This document shows, one piece after another, positions 37,624-47,571 of a stretch of DNA of 64,000 nucleotides. Position 1 is the first letter of the stretch; every line of letters starts with the position of its first letter. The position numbers and the translations under genes are program-made. Source of the DNA: Gymnodinialimonas ceratoperidinii (GTDB lineage: Bacteria; Pseudomonadota; Alphaproteobacteria; Rhodobacterales; Rhodobacteraceae); the NCBI RefSeq assembly GCF_019297855.1, contig NZ_CP079194.1:3397501-3461500 (forward strand), written 5' to 3'. The notes under the pieces are model-generated. The model worked only from the letters and a program-made list of their open reading frames with translations, was not told the origin of the DNA and made no database searches.

Positions 37624-38763
37624 TCAGCCTTGGAACAGCGTCCCGTCCACCATGACGGCCTGCACCTCCAACGCCTCGTTCAGGCAGGTCAGCGAGGCTC
37701 GGTAGCCCGCCGCGATCCGGCCCAGCGAGTCCTGCAGGCCCAGCGCCTCCGCCGGGATGCCGCTCGCCATATGCAGAGCGGTCGCCAGATCGGCACCGCA
37801 ATGGGTCACCATGTTGCGCACGCAGGTGATCATGTCGACATGGGCGCCCGCAAGCCGTCCGGTCTTGTCGGTCAGCCGGTCCCCGTCGAGGGTGATCGCC
37901 TTGCCGAGCAGATCGAACCCCTGCGATTGCCCGGCCAGTGTCAGCATCGCGTCGGTCACGAGGCACAGCCGCCCCTCCATCTCGCGCGCCGCCAGCGCGA
38001 CGTTGCGCCAATCGACGTGGTGGCCGTCGACGATGATCCCGGCATAGAGCTTGTCCGAGAACATCACCGCCCCCACCACCCCCGGCTCGCGCCCGGAAAG
38101 CTGGCTCATCGCGTTGAACAGATGCGTGGCGCCGCGCAGCCCCGCGGCCTCGGCCGCCGCGATCTGGTCGGCACTGGCCGCCGAGTGGCCGGCGAAAACA
38201 TGAACGCCCGCCTGCGCCAGCCGCGAGATCACGCCGGGGTCGTGGCACTCGGGCGCGAGGGTCAGGAGCACGGGCATGTCCGCCGCAGCCGCCTCGACCG
38301 CGGCGATGTCGTCCTCTGCCATCACCCGGATCGCCTCGGCGGGGTGGATGCCGGGCCGCTCGGGCGACAGGAACGGGCCTTCCAGATGCACGCCGAGAAC
38401 GCCGGGCAGGCGCTCGGCCATCGCCTCGCGCACCGCGCTGATCGCGGCGCGGTAGCTCTGCCCCTCGGCGGTGATGAAGGTCGGTAGGACATGGGCCGTG
38501 CCGCCCTCGCGCGCACCGGCGGCGATGGTCGCGGCGGCCTGCGCCGTCGGCTCGAAGTTGAACTGCACATCCGCCGCGCCGTTGATCTGCAGGTCGATGA
38601 AACCGGGCGCGACCAGATCATAGGCGGGCAGACCGGACGGCGCCTCCGCACCCGTCACGCTCTGCACCACGCCGTCGCGCATCTCCACGATGCGGTTCTC
38701 CAGCGGCGCAGCCCCGCCGCCCGCATAAAGCCTGCGCGCGAAAATGCGGTCAGGAGTAGTCAC
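37624..38763 (-). CDS. nagA: N-acetylglucosamine-6-phosphate deacetylase
   Basis: 379 residues with the metal-dependent amidohydrolase motifs of NagA: FIDLQINGA (near 55), HLEGPFLSPERPGIH (near 128), FAGHSAA (near 194), GATHLFNAMSQLSGREPG (near 215) and VTDAM (catalytic Asp, near 271). It converts GlcNAc-6-P to GlcN-6-P and acetate. The start is GTG 38763 with GGGAGG upstream, overlapping the end of nagB by 14 nt, so the pathway pair is coupled. No PTS or GlcNAc kinase is in the window. Confidence 0.95.
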   Translation of the reverse strand: MTTPDRIFARRLYAGGGAAPLENRIVEMRDGVVQSVTGAEAPSGLPAYDLVAPGFIDLQINGAADVQFNFEPTAQAAATIAAGAREGGTAHVLPTFITAEGQSYRAAISAVREAMAERLPGVLGVHLEGPFLSPERPGIHPAEAIRVMAEDDIAAVEAAAADMPVLLTLAPECHDPGVISRLAQAGVHVFAGHSAASADQIAAAEAAGLRGATHLFNAMSQLSGREPGVVGAVMFSDKLYAGIIVDGHHVDWRNVALAAREMEGRLCLVTDAMLTLAGQSQGFDLLGKAITLDGDRLTDKTGRLAGAHVDMITCVRNMVTHCGADLATALHMASGIPAEALGLQDSLGRIAAGYRASLTCLNEALEVQAVMVDGTLFQG

Positions 38764-39532
38764 TCTCTCGTCCTCCCGGATGAACGTGATGGTAGTAATC
38801 CGTCAACTTCAACCGGCTCGCGGCAGCCTCATCAAGGATAACCGTCGTCTGCGCGTGCATCTGGAGCGCCGAGGCCGGGCACATGGCGCTGACCGGCCCT
38901 TCGATCATCGCCGCCGCGGCCTCTGCCTTGGACTCGCCCAGCGCCAGCAACAGACAGGCTCGCGCCTCCAGAATCGTCGCGATCCCCATGGTGATCGCAT
39001 ATTTCGGCACCTCTTCATCGGTATCGAAATACCGCCGGTTGGCCTCCAGCGTGCTGTCGGTCAGCGTCTTGATCCGGGTCCGCGACCCGAGGCTCGAGGT
39101 CGGCTCGTTGAAACCGATGTGGCCGTTCTGCCCGATCCCCAGAAGCTGCAGGTCGATGCCGCCGGCCTTGGCGATCCGCGCCTCGTAATCCATCGCCTCG
39201 GCTTTCGGGTCGATCGCGTCACCGCGCGGCAGATGTGCGCGCATGATCGGCATGTCCGTCAGGTCGAACAGCGCCTCGGCCATGTAGCGGTGGTACGAGC
39301 CGGGGTGATCGGCGGCGAGGCCCACGTATTCGTCGAGGTTGAACGACGTCACCCCCGTCATCGAGAACTCCCCCGCCTGATGCCGCTTGGCCAGTTCCGC
39401 GTAGAGCGGCAGCATCGTGCCGCCCGTCGCCAGCCCGAGCGTGCAATCGCTCCGCGCCCGGACCTGTGCGGCGACGATATCCGCCGCCCGCAGGATCGCG
39501 GCTTCCTTGGAGGGAAGGATCAGAACTTTCAT
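38750..39532 (-). CDS. nagB: Glucosamine-6-phosphate deaminase
   Basis: 260 residues with NagB motifs: LATGGTMLPLY (near 34), SFNLDEYVGL (catalytic Asp, near 63), GIGQNGHIGFNEP (near 132) and HHVHPGG near the end. It converts GlcN-6-P to fructose-6-P and ammonia. ATG 39532 has GGAGG seven nt upstream. It overlaps nagA, and it is followed in the same direction by the opine-oxidase-like genes. Confidence 0.95.
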   Translation of the reverse strand: MKVLILPSKEAAILRAADIVAAQVRARSDCTLGLATGGTMLPLYAELAKRHQAGEFSMTGVTSFNLDEYVGLAADHPGSYHRYMAEALFDLTDMPIMRAHLPRGDAIDPKAEAMDYEARIAKAGGIDLQLLGIGQNGHIGFNEPTSSLGSRTRIKTLTDSTLEANRRYFDTDEEVPKYAITMGIATILEARACLLLALGESKAEAAAAMIEGPVSAMCPASALQMHAQTTVILDEAAASRLKLTDYYHHVHPGGRESDYS

Positions 39533-39709
39533 GCCGATCCCTCCGCGCCCACCATGGGCTTCCGCCCCTTGAATTCGAGTGATTTCTTCACCGTCGCTAC
39601 CCCTTTGCGCCAAGTGGCACCCGGACCGGCGCGGCATCCTGCGCCTCGGGTCCTGCGTGTCGCGCGCACCCTAGCGGCCTCAGCGCCACAGGCAAGGTCG
39701 GGCCCGGAG

Positions 39710-40411
39710 CTACAGCCCGGTCCGCATCTGGTAGCCCGGCGCGAAGAGCAGCCGCACCTTGGTGACCGAGGCCGCGCCGTCCCATGTCACCCGGTCGATG
39801 GTGAACAGTGCCGCGCCTTCCGGGCACAGCAAGGCCTCGGCCATGTCATCGCTGGCGCTGACGGCCGAAAAGGCGATCTCGCCGTGGGTATAGGGCGCGT
39901 GGTGCAGCAGCCATTCGTTGGCGCTGATCGCCTCGAAATCCTCCTCCAGCGCGGCGGGGACAACCTCGGTGTTGATCCAGCGGTCTTCCAGCGCATAGGG
40001 CGTACCGCTGGCCAGATGCAGCGCGCGCACGTGGAGCAAGGGCACGCGGGAGCCCGTGGCCATCGCGGCGCTCGTCGTGATCGGCGGCACCTGCGTGGCG
40101 CGATAGGCCAGCTGGTAGCCATAGGTCTCGCCGCGCTCCTCGATCTCGTGGCGCATGACCGGGATCGTCAGGGTCGCCCGCGCCGCCGGTTGCGCCGCGA
40201 CCCGCGTGCCGGCCTTGCGGCGACGGTCGAGGATGCCGCTCTCGGCCAGCGACCGCAGCGCGCGGTTCACGGTGGAGCGGGCGCAGCCGAACTCCTCGGC
40301 CAGATCGGCCTCGTTCGGGATCAACTCTCCCGGCGCCCATTCGCGCGCATGGATGCGGCGCAGCGCCTCGTCCTGCACGCTTTGCCAGTTTCGGAACGAG
40401 GGCGTGCTCAT
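39710..40411 (-). CDS. hutC: GntR/HutC-family transcriptional repressor of histidine utilisation
   Basis: 233 residues: N-terminal GntR winged helix (GELIPNEADLAEEFGCARSTVNRALRSL region, residues about 28-56) and a C-terminal UTRA effector domain ending TKVRLLFAPGYQMRTGL, which matches HutC rather than NagR ends. HutC represses hut genes and is released by urocanate. Its ATG overlaps the hutF stop by 4 nt. A 16-bp palindrome between hutF and hutI is the likely operator. Because nagBA lies downstream, a NagR role cannot be fully excluded. Confidence 0.87.
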   Translation of the reverse strand: MSTPSFRNWQSVQDEALRRIHAREWAPGELIPNEADLAEEFGCARSTVNRALRSLAESGILDRRRKAGTRVAAQPAARATLTIPVMRHEIEERGETYGYQLAYRATQVPPITTSAAMATGSRVPLLHVRALHLASGTPYALEDRWINTEVVPAALEEDFEAISANEWLLHHAPYTHGEIAFSAVSASDDMAEALLCPEGAALFTIDRVTWDGAASVTKVRLLFAPGYQMRTGL

Positions 40412-41772
40412 AGGGCGTCTTTCAGGGCGTCGATGGTCTGCTTGTAGGCGGCCACGATTTCCGCGCGGCGCCGGTGTTGCCCGCCTGTTACCATGTGCCG
40501 CCCGGCAGACCAAACCTCGCGCACCAGACGGTCGTCCCCGGCAAAGATCCAGGCGTCGAGCGCGGTATCGCCCTCGCGGCCCCAGAGGTGCTTCGACCCG
40601 GTGTCGAGCGCCAGCATGTCGGCCCATTGCCCGGTCTCCAGCGCACCGCTGTCGCGCTGCGCCGCCTGCGCGCCACCGGCGAGAATGGCATCATAGAGCC
40701 GCCGCCCGGTGGATTTCTCCGCGCTGGCAAAAGCCGCGCGGGAGCCGTCGCGCAGGCGCTGCGAGTAATCCAACGTGCGCAGCTCCTCGGACAGGGCGAT
40801 GCGGATGTTGCTGTCCGAGCCCACCGCCATCGCGCCGCCCGCCTCCGCCCAGCGGATGCCATCGAAGATGCCGTCGCCGAGGCTGCTCTCGGTAATCGGG
40901 CAGAGCCCCGCGACGGCCGCGCTGCGCGCCAGCGCCTCGGTCTCCTGCGGCTGCATCTGGGTGCAATGGATCAGGCACCAGCGCGCATCGAGCGCCATGT
41001 TCTCCAGCGCCCATTCCACCGGACGCGCGCCCCATGCGTCCGCCACCTCCGTCACCTCGGCGCGCTGCTCGGCGAGGTGCATGTGGATCGGCCCTTCCGC
41101 GAATTGCGCGGCGAAGCGCTTGAGGTCGTCCTGCCCCACCGCCCGCAGCGAGTGCGGCGCGGCGCCCAGCGTGGCGTCCGAGGCTTTCAGCGCCGCGCCC
41201 GCCTCCTCGCGCAGCCGCAAGTAGCGCTCGAAATCGTTGCCGAAGCGGATCTGCCCCGGCCCCAGGTCGCGCCCGTCGCAGCCGCCGTATTGGTAGAGCA
41301 CCGGCAGAAGGCACAGGCCGATCCCGCTCTGATCCGAGGCCGCGACGACGCGCTCGGACAGCTCCGCGAGGTTGTCGTAGGGCACCCCGCCCGGCTGGTG
41401 ATGCAGGTAGTGGAACTCGGCGTTGCAGGCATATCCGGCCTCAAGCATCTCCATCTGCACGAAGGCGGTGATCGCCTCGATATGCTCGGGCGTCAGCCGG
41501 TCGAGGAAGCGGAACATCAGCTGCCGCCATGTCCAGAAGCTGTCGCGCGGGTCCGGCCCGCGCCGCTCGGTCAACCCGGCCATAGCGCGCTGGAAGGCGT
41601 GGCTGTGGACGTTGACCGGGGCGGGCAGCAGCATCGGGACGCGCACGGCGTCCGCCGGCGCTTCGACACCTTCCGACACCGCCGCGATCCGGCCCGCGCC
41701 GTCCACCGCCACGCGCACATCGCGCGCCCATCCCGAGGGCAACAACGCCGTTTCAGCCCAGATCATCTGCAT
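40408..41772 (-). CDS. hutF: Formimidoylglutamate deiminase
   Basis: 454 residues of the amidohydrolase superfamily with HutF signatures: NVHSHAFQRAMAGL (Zn ligands, near 53), FHYLHHQPGG (near 118), APHSLRAV (near 205), HLAEQ (near 231) and GSDSNIRIALSEELRTLDYSQRL (split here as positions about 316-338). It converts formimino-glutamate to N-formylglutamate and ammonia, the substrate of HutG. ATG 41772 has GGAG seven nt upstream. It is transcribed with hutC and divergent from hutIHGU. Confidence 0.95.
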   Translation of the reverse strand: MQMIWAETALLPSGWARDVRVAVDGAGRIAAVSEGVEAPADAVRVPMLLPAPVNVHSHAFQRAMAGLTERRGPDPRDSFWTWRQLMFRFLDRLTPEHIEAITAFVQMEMLEAGYACNAEFHYLHHQPGGVPYDNLAELSERVVAASDQSGIGLCLLPVLYQYGGCDGRDLGPGQIRFGNDFERYLRLREEAGAALKASDATLGAAPHSLRAVGQDDLKRFAAQFAEGPIHMHLAEQRAEVTEVADAWGARPVEWALENMALDARWCLIHCTQMQPQETEALARSAAVAGLCPITESSLGDGIFDGIRWAEAGGAMAVGSDSNIRIALSEELRTLDYSQRLRDGSRAAFASAEKSTGRRLYDAILAGGAQAAQRDSGALETGQWADMLALDTGSKHLWGREGDTALDAWIFAGDDRLVREVWSAGRHMVTGGQHRRRAEIVAAYKQTIDALKDAL

Positions 41773-41784
41773 GGCACGCTCCGC

Positions 41785-41813
41785 TTGACAGATTATTATG
41801 TCTGCACATAAAA
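41785..41813 (+). promoter_or_regulatory. Promoter of hutIHGU
   Basis: TTGACA at 41785-41790 is a perfect -35 box; CATAAA at 41807-41812 is a plausible -10 with 16-bp spacing. The HutC-type palindrome overlaps the spacer and -10, so a bound repressor would block RNA polymerase. Confidence 0.55.
41796..41811. promoter_or_regulatory. Candidate HutC operator (16-bp palindrome)
   Basis: TTATGT-CTGC-ACATAA is a perfect inverted repeat in the 77-bp hutF-hutI divergent promoter region. GntR/HutC proteins bind such AT-rich palindromes. On the minus strand it also overlaps a CATAAT-like -10 reading toward hutF, so one site could control both operons. Confidence 0.65.
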
Positions 41814-41849
41814 ACATTAAGCACGCCTATTTGCAAGTGAGTCGCGCCG

Positions 41850-43043
41850 ATGCTTTTGACAAACGCCCATGTTGTGACCCTCGCGCGTGATGCCGATTAC
41901 GGGCTGATCTCGAATGGCGCCGTGGCGCTGGACGGGGACCGCATCGCCTGGGTCGGCGCCATGGCCGACCTCCCGGCAGAACACCGCGACGTCCCCTCCC
42001 GCGATCTCGGCGGGCGTCTGCTGACGCCGGGACTCATCGATTGCCACACCCATGTCGTCTACGGCGGCAACCGCGCCGCCGAGTTCGAGCTGCGCCTCAA
42101 CGGCGCCTCCTACGAAGAAGTCGCGCGGGCGGGGGGCGGCATCGTCTCCACCGTCACGGCGACCCGCGCCGCCTCGGAAGAGGCGCTGCTGGCCGATGCG
42201 CTCACCCGCGTCGATGCGCTGATCGCCGAGGGCGTCACGCTGATCGAGGTGAAATCCGGCTATGGGCTGAGCGTCGAAGCCGAGCTGAAGATGCTCCGCG
42301 CCGCCCGCCGCATCGCCGAGGCGCGGCCGGTGGAGGTCGTCACCAGCTTCCTCGGCGCCCACGCCACGCCGCCCGAATACAAGGATCGTCCCGACGCCTA
42401 CATCGACGAGGTCTGCATCCCCGCCCTGCGCGCCGCCCATGCCGAGGGGCTGGTCGATGCGGTCGACGGCTTCTGCGAGGGCATCGCCTTCGACACGGCC
42501 CAGATCGCGCGGGTCTTCGACGTGGCGCGCGAACTCGGCCTGCCGGTGAAGCTCCACGCCGAGCAGCTCTCCAACATCGGCGGCACGCAACTGGCGGCAC
42601 GCTACGGCGCGCTATCGGCTGACCACGTGGAATACGCCACCGAGGCGGACGCCCGCGCGCTGGCCGCCTCGGGCACCGTGGCCACCGTCCTGCCCGGCGC
42701 CTTCTACACCCTGCGCGAAACGCAGGCCCCGCCGATCCAGGCCTTCCGCGACCATGGCGTGCCGATGGCGCTGGCGACCGATTGCAACCCCGGCTCCTCG
42801 CCGCTCACCTCGCCGCTGCTGACCATGAACATGGCCTGCACCCTGTTCCGCATGACCCCGCTGGAGGCGCTTCTGGGCATGACCGCCCATGCCGCCCGCG
42901 CGCTCGGCCACGGCGACCGTGGCCGCATCGCCCCGGGCCTGCGTGCCGACCTCGCGGTCTGGGACGCGGATCACCCCTCGGAACTGGCCTACCGCATCGG
43001 CTTCAACCCGCTCCATTCCCGCATCTTCAAAGGCGCATCATGA
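41850..43043 (+). CDS. hutI: Imidazolonepropionase
   Basis: 397 residues with HutI motifs: [21 protein letters not shown] (positions about 61-81; HxH metal ligands), [10 protein letters not shown] (near 132), [11 protein letters not shown] (near 233) and [10 protein letters not shown] (near 309). It opens the imidazolone ring to give formimino-glutamate. Its stop overlaps the hutH start as ATGA. It is the first gene of the operon behind the HutC-controlled promoter; the ribosome site is weak. Confidence 0.95.
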   Translation: MLLTNAHVVTLARDADYGLISNGAVALDGDRIAWVGAMADLPAEHRDVPSRDLGGRLLTPGLIDCHTHVVYGGNRAAEFELRLNGASYEEVARAGGGIVSTVTATRAASEEALLADALTRVDALIAEGVTLIEVKSGYGLSVEAELKMLRAARRIAEARPVEVVTSFLGAHATPPEYKDRPDAYIDEVCIPALRAAHAEGLVDAVDGFCEGIAFDTAQIARVFDVARELGLPVKLHAEQLSNIGGTQLAARYGALSADHVEYATEADARALAASGTVATVLPGAFYTLRETQAPPIQAFRDHGVPMALATDCNPGSSPLTSPLLTMNMACTLFRMTPLEALLGMTAHAARALGHGDRGRIAPGLRADLAVWDADHPSELAYRIGFNPLHSRIFKGAS

Positions 43044-44581
43044 CCCTCACGCTTACCCCCGGCGCGGCCACACTGGCGCAGTTGCATGACATCTGGGCCA
43101 ACGGCCGCCCCGCCGCGCTGACCCCCGACTCCCACAGCGGCATCGAGGCCGCCCGCGCGCTGGTCGAGAAGGCCGCCGACGGCGCGGAGGCCGTCTACGG
43201 GGTCAACACCGGTTTCGGCAAACTGGCCTCGGTGAAGATTGCGCCCGAGGATGTCGCGACGCTGCAGCGCAACCTGATCCTCTCGCACTGCTGCGGCGTG
43301 GGCGAGCCGCTGGACGTCGCCACGACCCGGCTGATGATGGCGCTGAAGCTGCTCTCGCTCGGGCGCGGTGCTTCGGGCGTGGCGATGTCCACCGTGCGCA
43401 TCATCGAGGAGATGCTGGCCCGAGACGTGACCCCGGTGATCCCCTCGCAGGGCTCCGTCGGAGCCTCGGGCGATCTCGCGCCGCTGGCGCATATGGCCGC
43501 CGCGATGATCGGCGAGGGCGAGGCCCTGTTCGAGGGCAATCGGATGCCCGCCGGGGAAGCCCTGGAAAAGGCCGGCCTCACCCCCATCGTGCTCGGGCCC
43601 AAGGAGGGGCTGGCGCTGATCAACGGCACCCAGTTCTCCACCGCCTGCGCGCTGGTGGGCCTATGGGGCGCGTGGCGCAACGCGGCGACTTCGGTGCTGA
43701 CCTGCGCGCTCTCGACCGACGCGATCATGGGCTCCACCGCGCCGCTACAGGATGCCATCCATACCCTGCGCGGGCATGCCGGCCAGATCGCCGTGGCCCG
43801 CGCGCAGCGGGCGCTGATGGAAGGCTCCGTCATCCGTGAGAGCCACCGCGAGGGCGACACCCGCGTGCAGGACCCCTATTGCATCCGCTGCCAGCCGCAG
43901 GTGACGGGCGCGGCGATGGACCTGCTGCATTTCGCCGGCCGCACGCTGGAGGTGGAGGCCAATGCCGTCACCGACAACCCGCTGGTGCTGGTGGAGGAGG
44001 GGCTTATCGTTTCGGGCGGTAACTTCCATGCCGAGCCGGTGGGCTTTGCCGCCGACCAGATCGCCGTCGCCATCTCCGAGATCGGCGCCATCGCCCAGCG
44101 CCGGGTGGCGCTGATGGTGGACCCGACGCTCTCCTGCGACCTGCCGCCCTTCCTGACGCCCGATCCCGGCCTCAACTCCGGCCTGATGATCGCCGAGGTC
44201 ACGACCGCCGCGCTGATGAGCGAGAACAAGCACCTCGCCAATCCCTGCACGACCGACAGCACGCCCACCTCCGCCAATCAGGAGGACCACGTGAGCATGG
44301 CCGCCCATGCCGCGCGGCGGCTGGAACGGATGAACCGCAACCTCAACGTGATCCTCGGGGTTGAGGCCATGTGCGGCGCGCAGGGCATCGAATTCCGCGC
44401 CCCGTTGGAGACCAGCGCACCGCTGAAATCCGCCATCGCCACGCTCCGCGCCGAGGTGCCGACCCTGGCCGAGGACCGCTACATGGCCCCCTCCCTCGAC
44501 GCCGCGAGCGCGCTTGTGCGCGACGGCGCGCTGGCCGCCTCGGTCGAACTGCCCGCCTTCGTGAAGGGGGAGGCCCCATGA
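43040..44581 (+). CDS. hutH: Histidine ammonia-lyase
   Basis: 513 residues, standard length. The self-processing MIO triad is in [14 protein letters not shown] (Ala-Ser-Gly near 143-145), with [10 protein letters not shown] near 53. It removes ammonia from histidine to form urocanate, the first step of the pathway and the HutC inducer. Four-nt ATGA overlaps on both sides couple it to hutI and hutG. Confidence 0.97.
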   Translation: MTLTLTPGAATLAQLHDIWANGRPAALTPDSHSGIEAARALVEKAADGAEAVYGVNTGFGKLASVKIAPEDVATLQRNLILSHCCGVGEPLDVATTRLMMALKLLSLGRGASGVAMSTVRIIEEMLARDVTPVIPSQGSVGASGDLAPLAHMAAAMIGEGEALFEGNRMPAGEALEKAGLTPIVLGPKEGLALINGTQFSTACALVGLWGAWRNAATSVLTCALSTDAIMGSTAPLQDAIHTLRGHAGQIAVARAQRALMEGSVIRESHREGDTRVQDPYCIRCQPQVTGAAMDLLHFAGRTLEVEANAVTDNPLVLVEEGLIVSGGNFHAEPVGFAADQIAVAISEIGAIAQRRVALMVDPTLSCDLPPFLTPDPGLNSGLMIAEVTTAALMSENKHLANPCTTDSTPTSANQEDHVSMAAHAARRLERMNRNLNVILGVEAMCGAQGIEFRAPLETSAPLKSAIATLRAEVPTLAEDRYMAPSLDAASALVRDGALAASVELPAFVKGEAP

Positions 44582-45375
44582 CCCCCGTCAGCATCACCCG
44601 CGGCGACGGCCCCCTCGTCCTCGGGCTGCCCCATACGGGCACCCATGTGCCGGACGAGATCGCCGCGCGGCTCAACGACAACGGGCGCAAGCTGGCCGAT
44701 ACCGACTGGCACATCGACCGGCTCTATGCCGACCTCCTGCCCGGCGCGACCACCGTGCGCGCCAATTTCCACCGCTACGTGATCGACGCCAACCGCGATC
44801 CGGCGGGCGAAAGCCTCTACCCCGGCCAGAACACCACGACGCTGGTGCCGCTGACCGATTTCGACGGGCAGGACATATGGGACGCGCCACCTTCCGACGA
44901 GGACGTGGCCGCCCGCCTCGCCGCCTTCCACGCCCCCTATCACGCGGCGCTGGCGGCAGAGCTGAACCGCGTCCGCGCCCGCCACGGGGTCGCGATCCTC
45001 TACGATTGCCACTCGATCCGTTCCGACATTCCCTTCCTCTTCGACGGCACCCTGCCCGACCTCAACATTGGCACCAATCTCGGCCAGACCTGCGACCAGA
45101 ACATCGAGGCCGCGACACGGGACCTCTGCGAAGCCGCGCCCTATACCTCGGTGCTGAACGGGCGTTTCAAGGGCGGCTGGACCACGCGCCACTACGGGCG
45201 GCCCGCCGAGGGCCTGCACGCCATCCAGATGGAACTGGCGCAATCCACCTACCTCGCCGCCGAAGGGCCGCCCTGGACCTATGACGACGCCAAGGCCCGC
45301 GCCTTGCGCCCCTATCTCGCCAACATCCTCTCCGCCCTGGCCGACCTGGCCCCGAACCTGGGAGTCTCCCGATGA
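44578..45375 (+). CDS. hutG: N-formylglutamate deformylase
   Basis: 265 residues of the N-formylglutamate amidohydrolase family (PF05013): [16 protein letters not shown] near the N-terminus, [16 protein letters not shown] (near 62), LYDCHSIRS (near 141) and [15 protein letters not shown] (near 197). It cuts N-formylglutamate to glutamate and formate. With HutF this defines the five-step deiminase route rather than the formamide-releasing route. ATGA overlaps link it to hutH and hutU. Confidence 0.94.
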   Translation: MTPVSITRGDGPLVLGLPHTGTHVPDEIAARLNDNGRKLADTDWHIDRLYADLLPGATTVRANFHRYVIDANRDPAGESLYPGQNTTTLVPLTDFDGQDIWDAPPSDEDVAARLAAFHAPYHAALAAELNRVRARHGVAILYDCHSIRSDIPFLFDGTLPDLNIGTNLGQTCDQNIEAATRDLCEAAPYTSVLNGRFKGGWTTRHYGRPAEGLHAIQMELAQSTYLAAEGPPWTYDDAKARALRPYLANILSALADLAPNLGVSR

Positions 45376-47036
45376 CCAACCCCCGCCACAACCTCCGCGA
45401 CGTCTACCCGCCCACCGGGACCGAGATCACCGCCAAGAGCTGGCTGACCGAGGCGCCGATGCGGATGCTGATGAACAACCTGCACCCCGACGTGGCCGAG
45501 AACCCGCACGAGCTGGTGGTCTACGGCGGCATCGGCCGCGCCGCCCGCACATGGGAGGATTTCGACGCCATCGTGGCCGCGCTCAAGGATCTGGACGAGA
45601 CCCAGACCCTGCTGGTGCAATCGGGCAAGCCTGTGGGGGTCTTCAACACCCACAAGGACGCGCCCCGCGTACTGATCGCCAACTCCAACCTCGTGCCCCA
45701 CTGGGCCAATTGGGACCATTTCAACGAGCTCGATAAGAAGGGCCTCGCCATGTACGGCCAGATGACGGCCGGCTCGTGGATCTACATCGGCACCCAAGGC
45801 ATCGTGCAGGGCACCTACGAGACCTTCATGGAGGCCGGTCGCCAGCATTACGAGGGCAACCTCAAGGGCCGCTGGATTTTGACCGGTGGCCTTGGCGGCA
45901 TGGGCGGCGCACAGCCCCTGGCCGCGGTCATGGCGGGCGCTTGCTGCCTTGCCGTGGAATGCGACGAGACCCGCGCCGACTTCCGCCTGCGCACCCGCTA
46001 CGTGGACGAGAAGACCCACAGCCTCGACGAAGCGCTGGAGATGATCGAACGCTGGACCAAGGCCGGCGAGGCGAAATCCGTGGCGCTGATCGGCAACGCC
46101 GCCGATGTCTTCCCTGAACTCGTCCGCCGCGGCGTGAAACCCGACATGGTCACCGACCAGACCTCGGCCCACGACCCCGTCCACGGCTACCTGCCCCAGG
46201 GCTGGTCCGTCGCCGAGTGGCGCGAGAAACAGGAGAGCGATCCCAAGGCCGTCGAGAAGGCCGCCCGCGCCTCCATGAAGGTGCAGGTCGCGGCCATGGT
46301 GGACTTCTGGAACGCCGGCATCCCGACGCTCGACTACGGCAACAACATCCGGCAAGTGGCGCAGGAAGAGGGGCTGGAGAACGCCTTCGCCTTCCCCGGT
46401 TTCGTGCCCGCCTACATCCGCCCGCTGTTCTGCCGTGGTGTCGGCCCCTTCCGCTGGTGTGCGCTCTCGGGCGATCCGGAGGATATCTACAAGACCGACG
46501 CCAAGGTGAAGGAGCTGATCGACGACCCGCACCTGCACAACTGGCTCGACATGGCGCGCGAGCGCATCTCGTTCCAGGGCCTGCCCGCGCGGATCTGTTG
46601 GGTGGGCCTCGGCCTGCGCGACAAGCTCGGCCTCGCCTTCAACGAGATGGTGCGCAACGGCGAGCTTTCCGCCCCCGTGGTCATCGGCCGCGACCACCTC
46701 GACAGCGGCTCCGTCGCCTCGCCCAACCGCGAGACCGAGGCGATGCGCGACGGCTCGGACGCCGTGTCCGACTGGCCGCTCCTCAACGCCATGCTCAACG
46801 TCGCGGGCGGGGCCACCTGGGTCTCGCTGCACCACGGCGGCGGCGTCGGCATGGGCTTCTCGCAGCACTCCGGCATGGTGATCTGCTGTGACGGGACCGA
46901 GGACGCCGACCGCCGCCTGCGCAACGTGCTGTGGAACGACCCGGCCACCGGCGTCATGCGCCACGCCGATGCGGGCTATGAGATCGCGCTGGACTGCGCC
47001 CGGGAAAAGGGGCTGAACTTGCCGGGTATTCTTTAG
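45372..47036 (+). CDS. hutU: Urocanate hydratase
   Basis: 554 residues, usual length for urocanase. Features include [14 protein letters not shown] near 49, the NAD-binding [13 protein letters not shown] (near 176) and the active-site cysteine region [20 protein letters not shown] (positions about 353-372). It hydrates urocanate to imidazolonepropionate with tightly bound NAD. It is the last core gene of the hutIHGU operon, 24 nt before a VOC gene in the same direction. Confidence 0.97.
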   Translation: MTNPRHNLRDVYPPTGTEITAKSWLTEAPMRMLMNNLHPDVAENPHELVVYGGIGRAARTWEDFDAIVAALKDLDETQTLLVQSGKPVGVFNTHKDAPRVLIANSNLVPHWANWDHFNELDKKGLAMYGQMTAGSWIYIGTQGIVQGTYETFMEAGRQHYEGNLKGRWILTGGLGGMGGAQPLAAVMAGACCLAVECDETRADFRLRTRYVDEKTHSLDEALEMIERWTKAGEAKSVALIGNAADVFPELVRRGVKPDMVTDQTSAHDPVHGYLPQGWSVAEWREKQESDPKAVEKAARASMKVQVAAMVDFWNAGIPTLDYGNNIRQVAQEEGLENAFAFPGFVPAYIRPLFCRGVGPFRWCALSGDPEDIYKTDAKVKELIDDPHLHNWLDMARERISFQGLPARICWVGLGLRDKLGLAFNEMVRNGELSAPVVIGRDHLDSGSVASPNRETEAMRDGSDAVSDWPLLNAMLNVAGGATWVSLHHGGGVGMGFSQHSGMVICCDGTEDADRRLRNVLWNDPATGVMRHADAGYEIALDCAREKGLNLPGIL

Positions 47037-47060
47037 GCATCGGTCTCGAAAGGACAGGTC

Positions 47061-47537
47061 ATGCAGAAGATCAAACCCTGCCTCTGGTTCGATGGCACTG
47101 CCGAGGAAGCCGCTGAATTCTACGTCAGCGTCTTCCCCCGGTCCCGCATCACCTCGCGCAACCGCGCCGGGGCCGACTGGCCGGCGGGCCGCGCCGGTGA
47201 CGTGATCCTTGTCGAGTTCGAATTGAACGGCCAACCCTATCAGGCGCTCAACGGCGGGCCGGACCAGCCGTTCTCCGAGGCCGTCTCGCTCTCTGTCACC
47301 TGTGACGATCAGGCCGAGGTGGACCGGCTCTGGGAAGCGCTTTTGCAGGGCGGCGGGTCCGAGATCATGTGCGGCTGGCTGAAGGACCGCTTCGGCTTCC
47401 GCTGGCAGATCGTGCCCGCGCGGCTGGAAGAGATGATGCGCTCAGACGACGCGGAGAAACTGGGCCGCGTGACACAGGCGATGTTCTCCATGGTCAAGCT
47501 GGACGAGGCCGAACTGGAACGGGCCTTCAACGGCTGA
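47061..47537 (+). CDS. VOC-fold protein (PhnB / 3-demethylubiquinone methyltransferase-like)
   Basis: 158 residues of the PhnB-type glyoxalase/VOC fold: QKIKPCLWFDGTAEEAAEFY at the start, ALNGGPDQPFSEAVSLSVTC in the middle and DRFGFRWQIVP near the end. Members include uncharacterised metal-dependent isomerases and hydrolases; no function can be assigned. AAAGGA precedes the ATG. It lies between hutU and a Rieske oxygenase gene with short gaps and may be read from the hut promoter. Confidence 0.85.
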   Translation: MQKIKPCLWFDGTAEEAAEFYVSVFPRSRITSRNRAGADWPAGRAGDVILVEFELNGQPYQALNGGPDQPFSEAVSLSVTCDDQAEVDRLWEALLQGGGSEIMCGWLKDRFGFRWQIVPARLEEMMRSDDAEKLGRVTQAMFSMVKLDEAELERAFNG

Positions 47538-47571
47538 TACCGCTCAACACACCGACAACAAAGGAAACCGC

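Noticed and set aside
39710..40411. NagR repressor for the downstream nagBA genes
   Set aside because: The 4-nt overlap with hutF, the HutC-like C-terminus and a palindrome between hutF and hutI favour HutC; dual control is not excluded.
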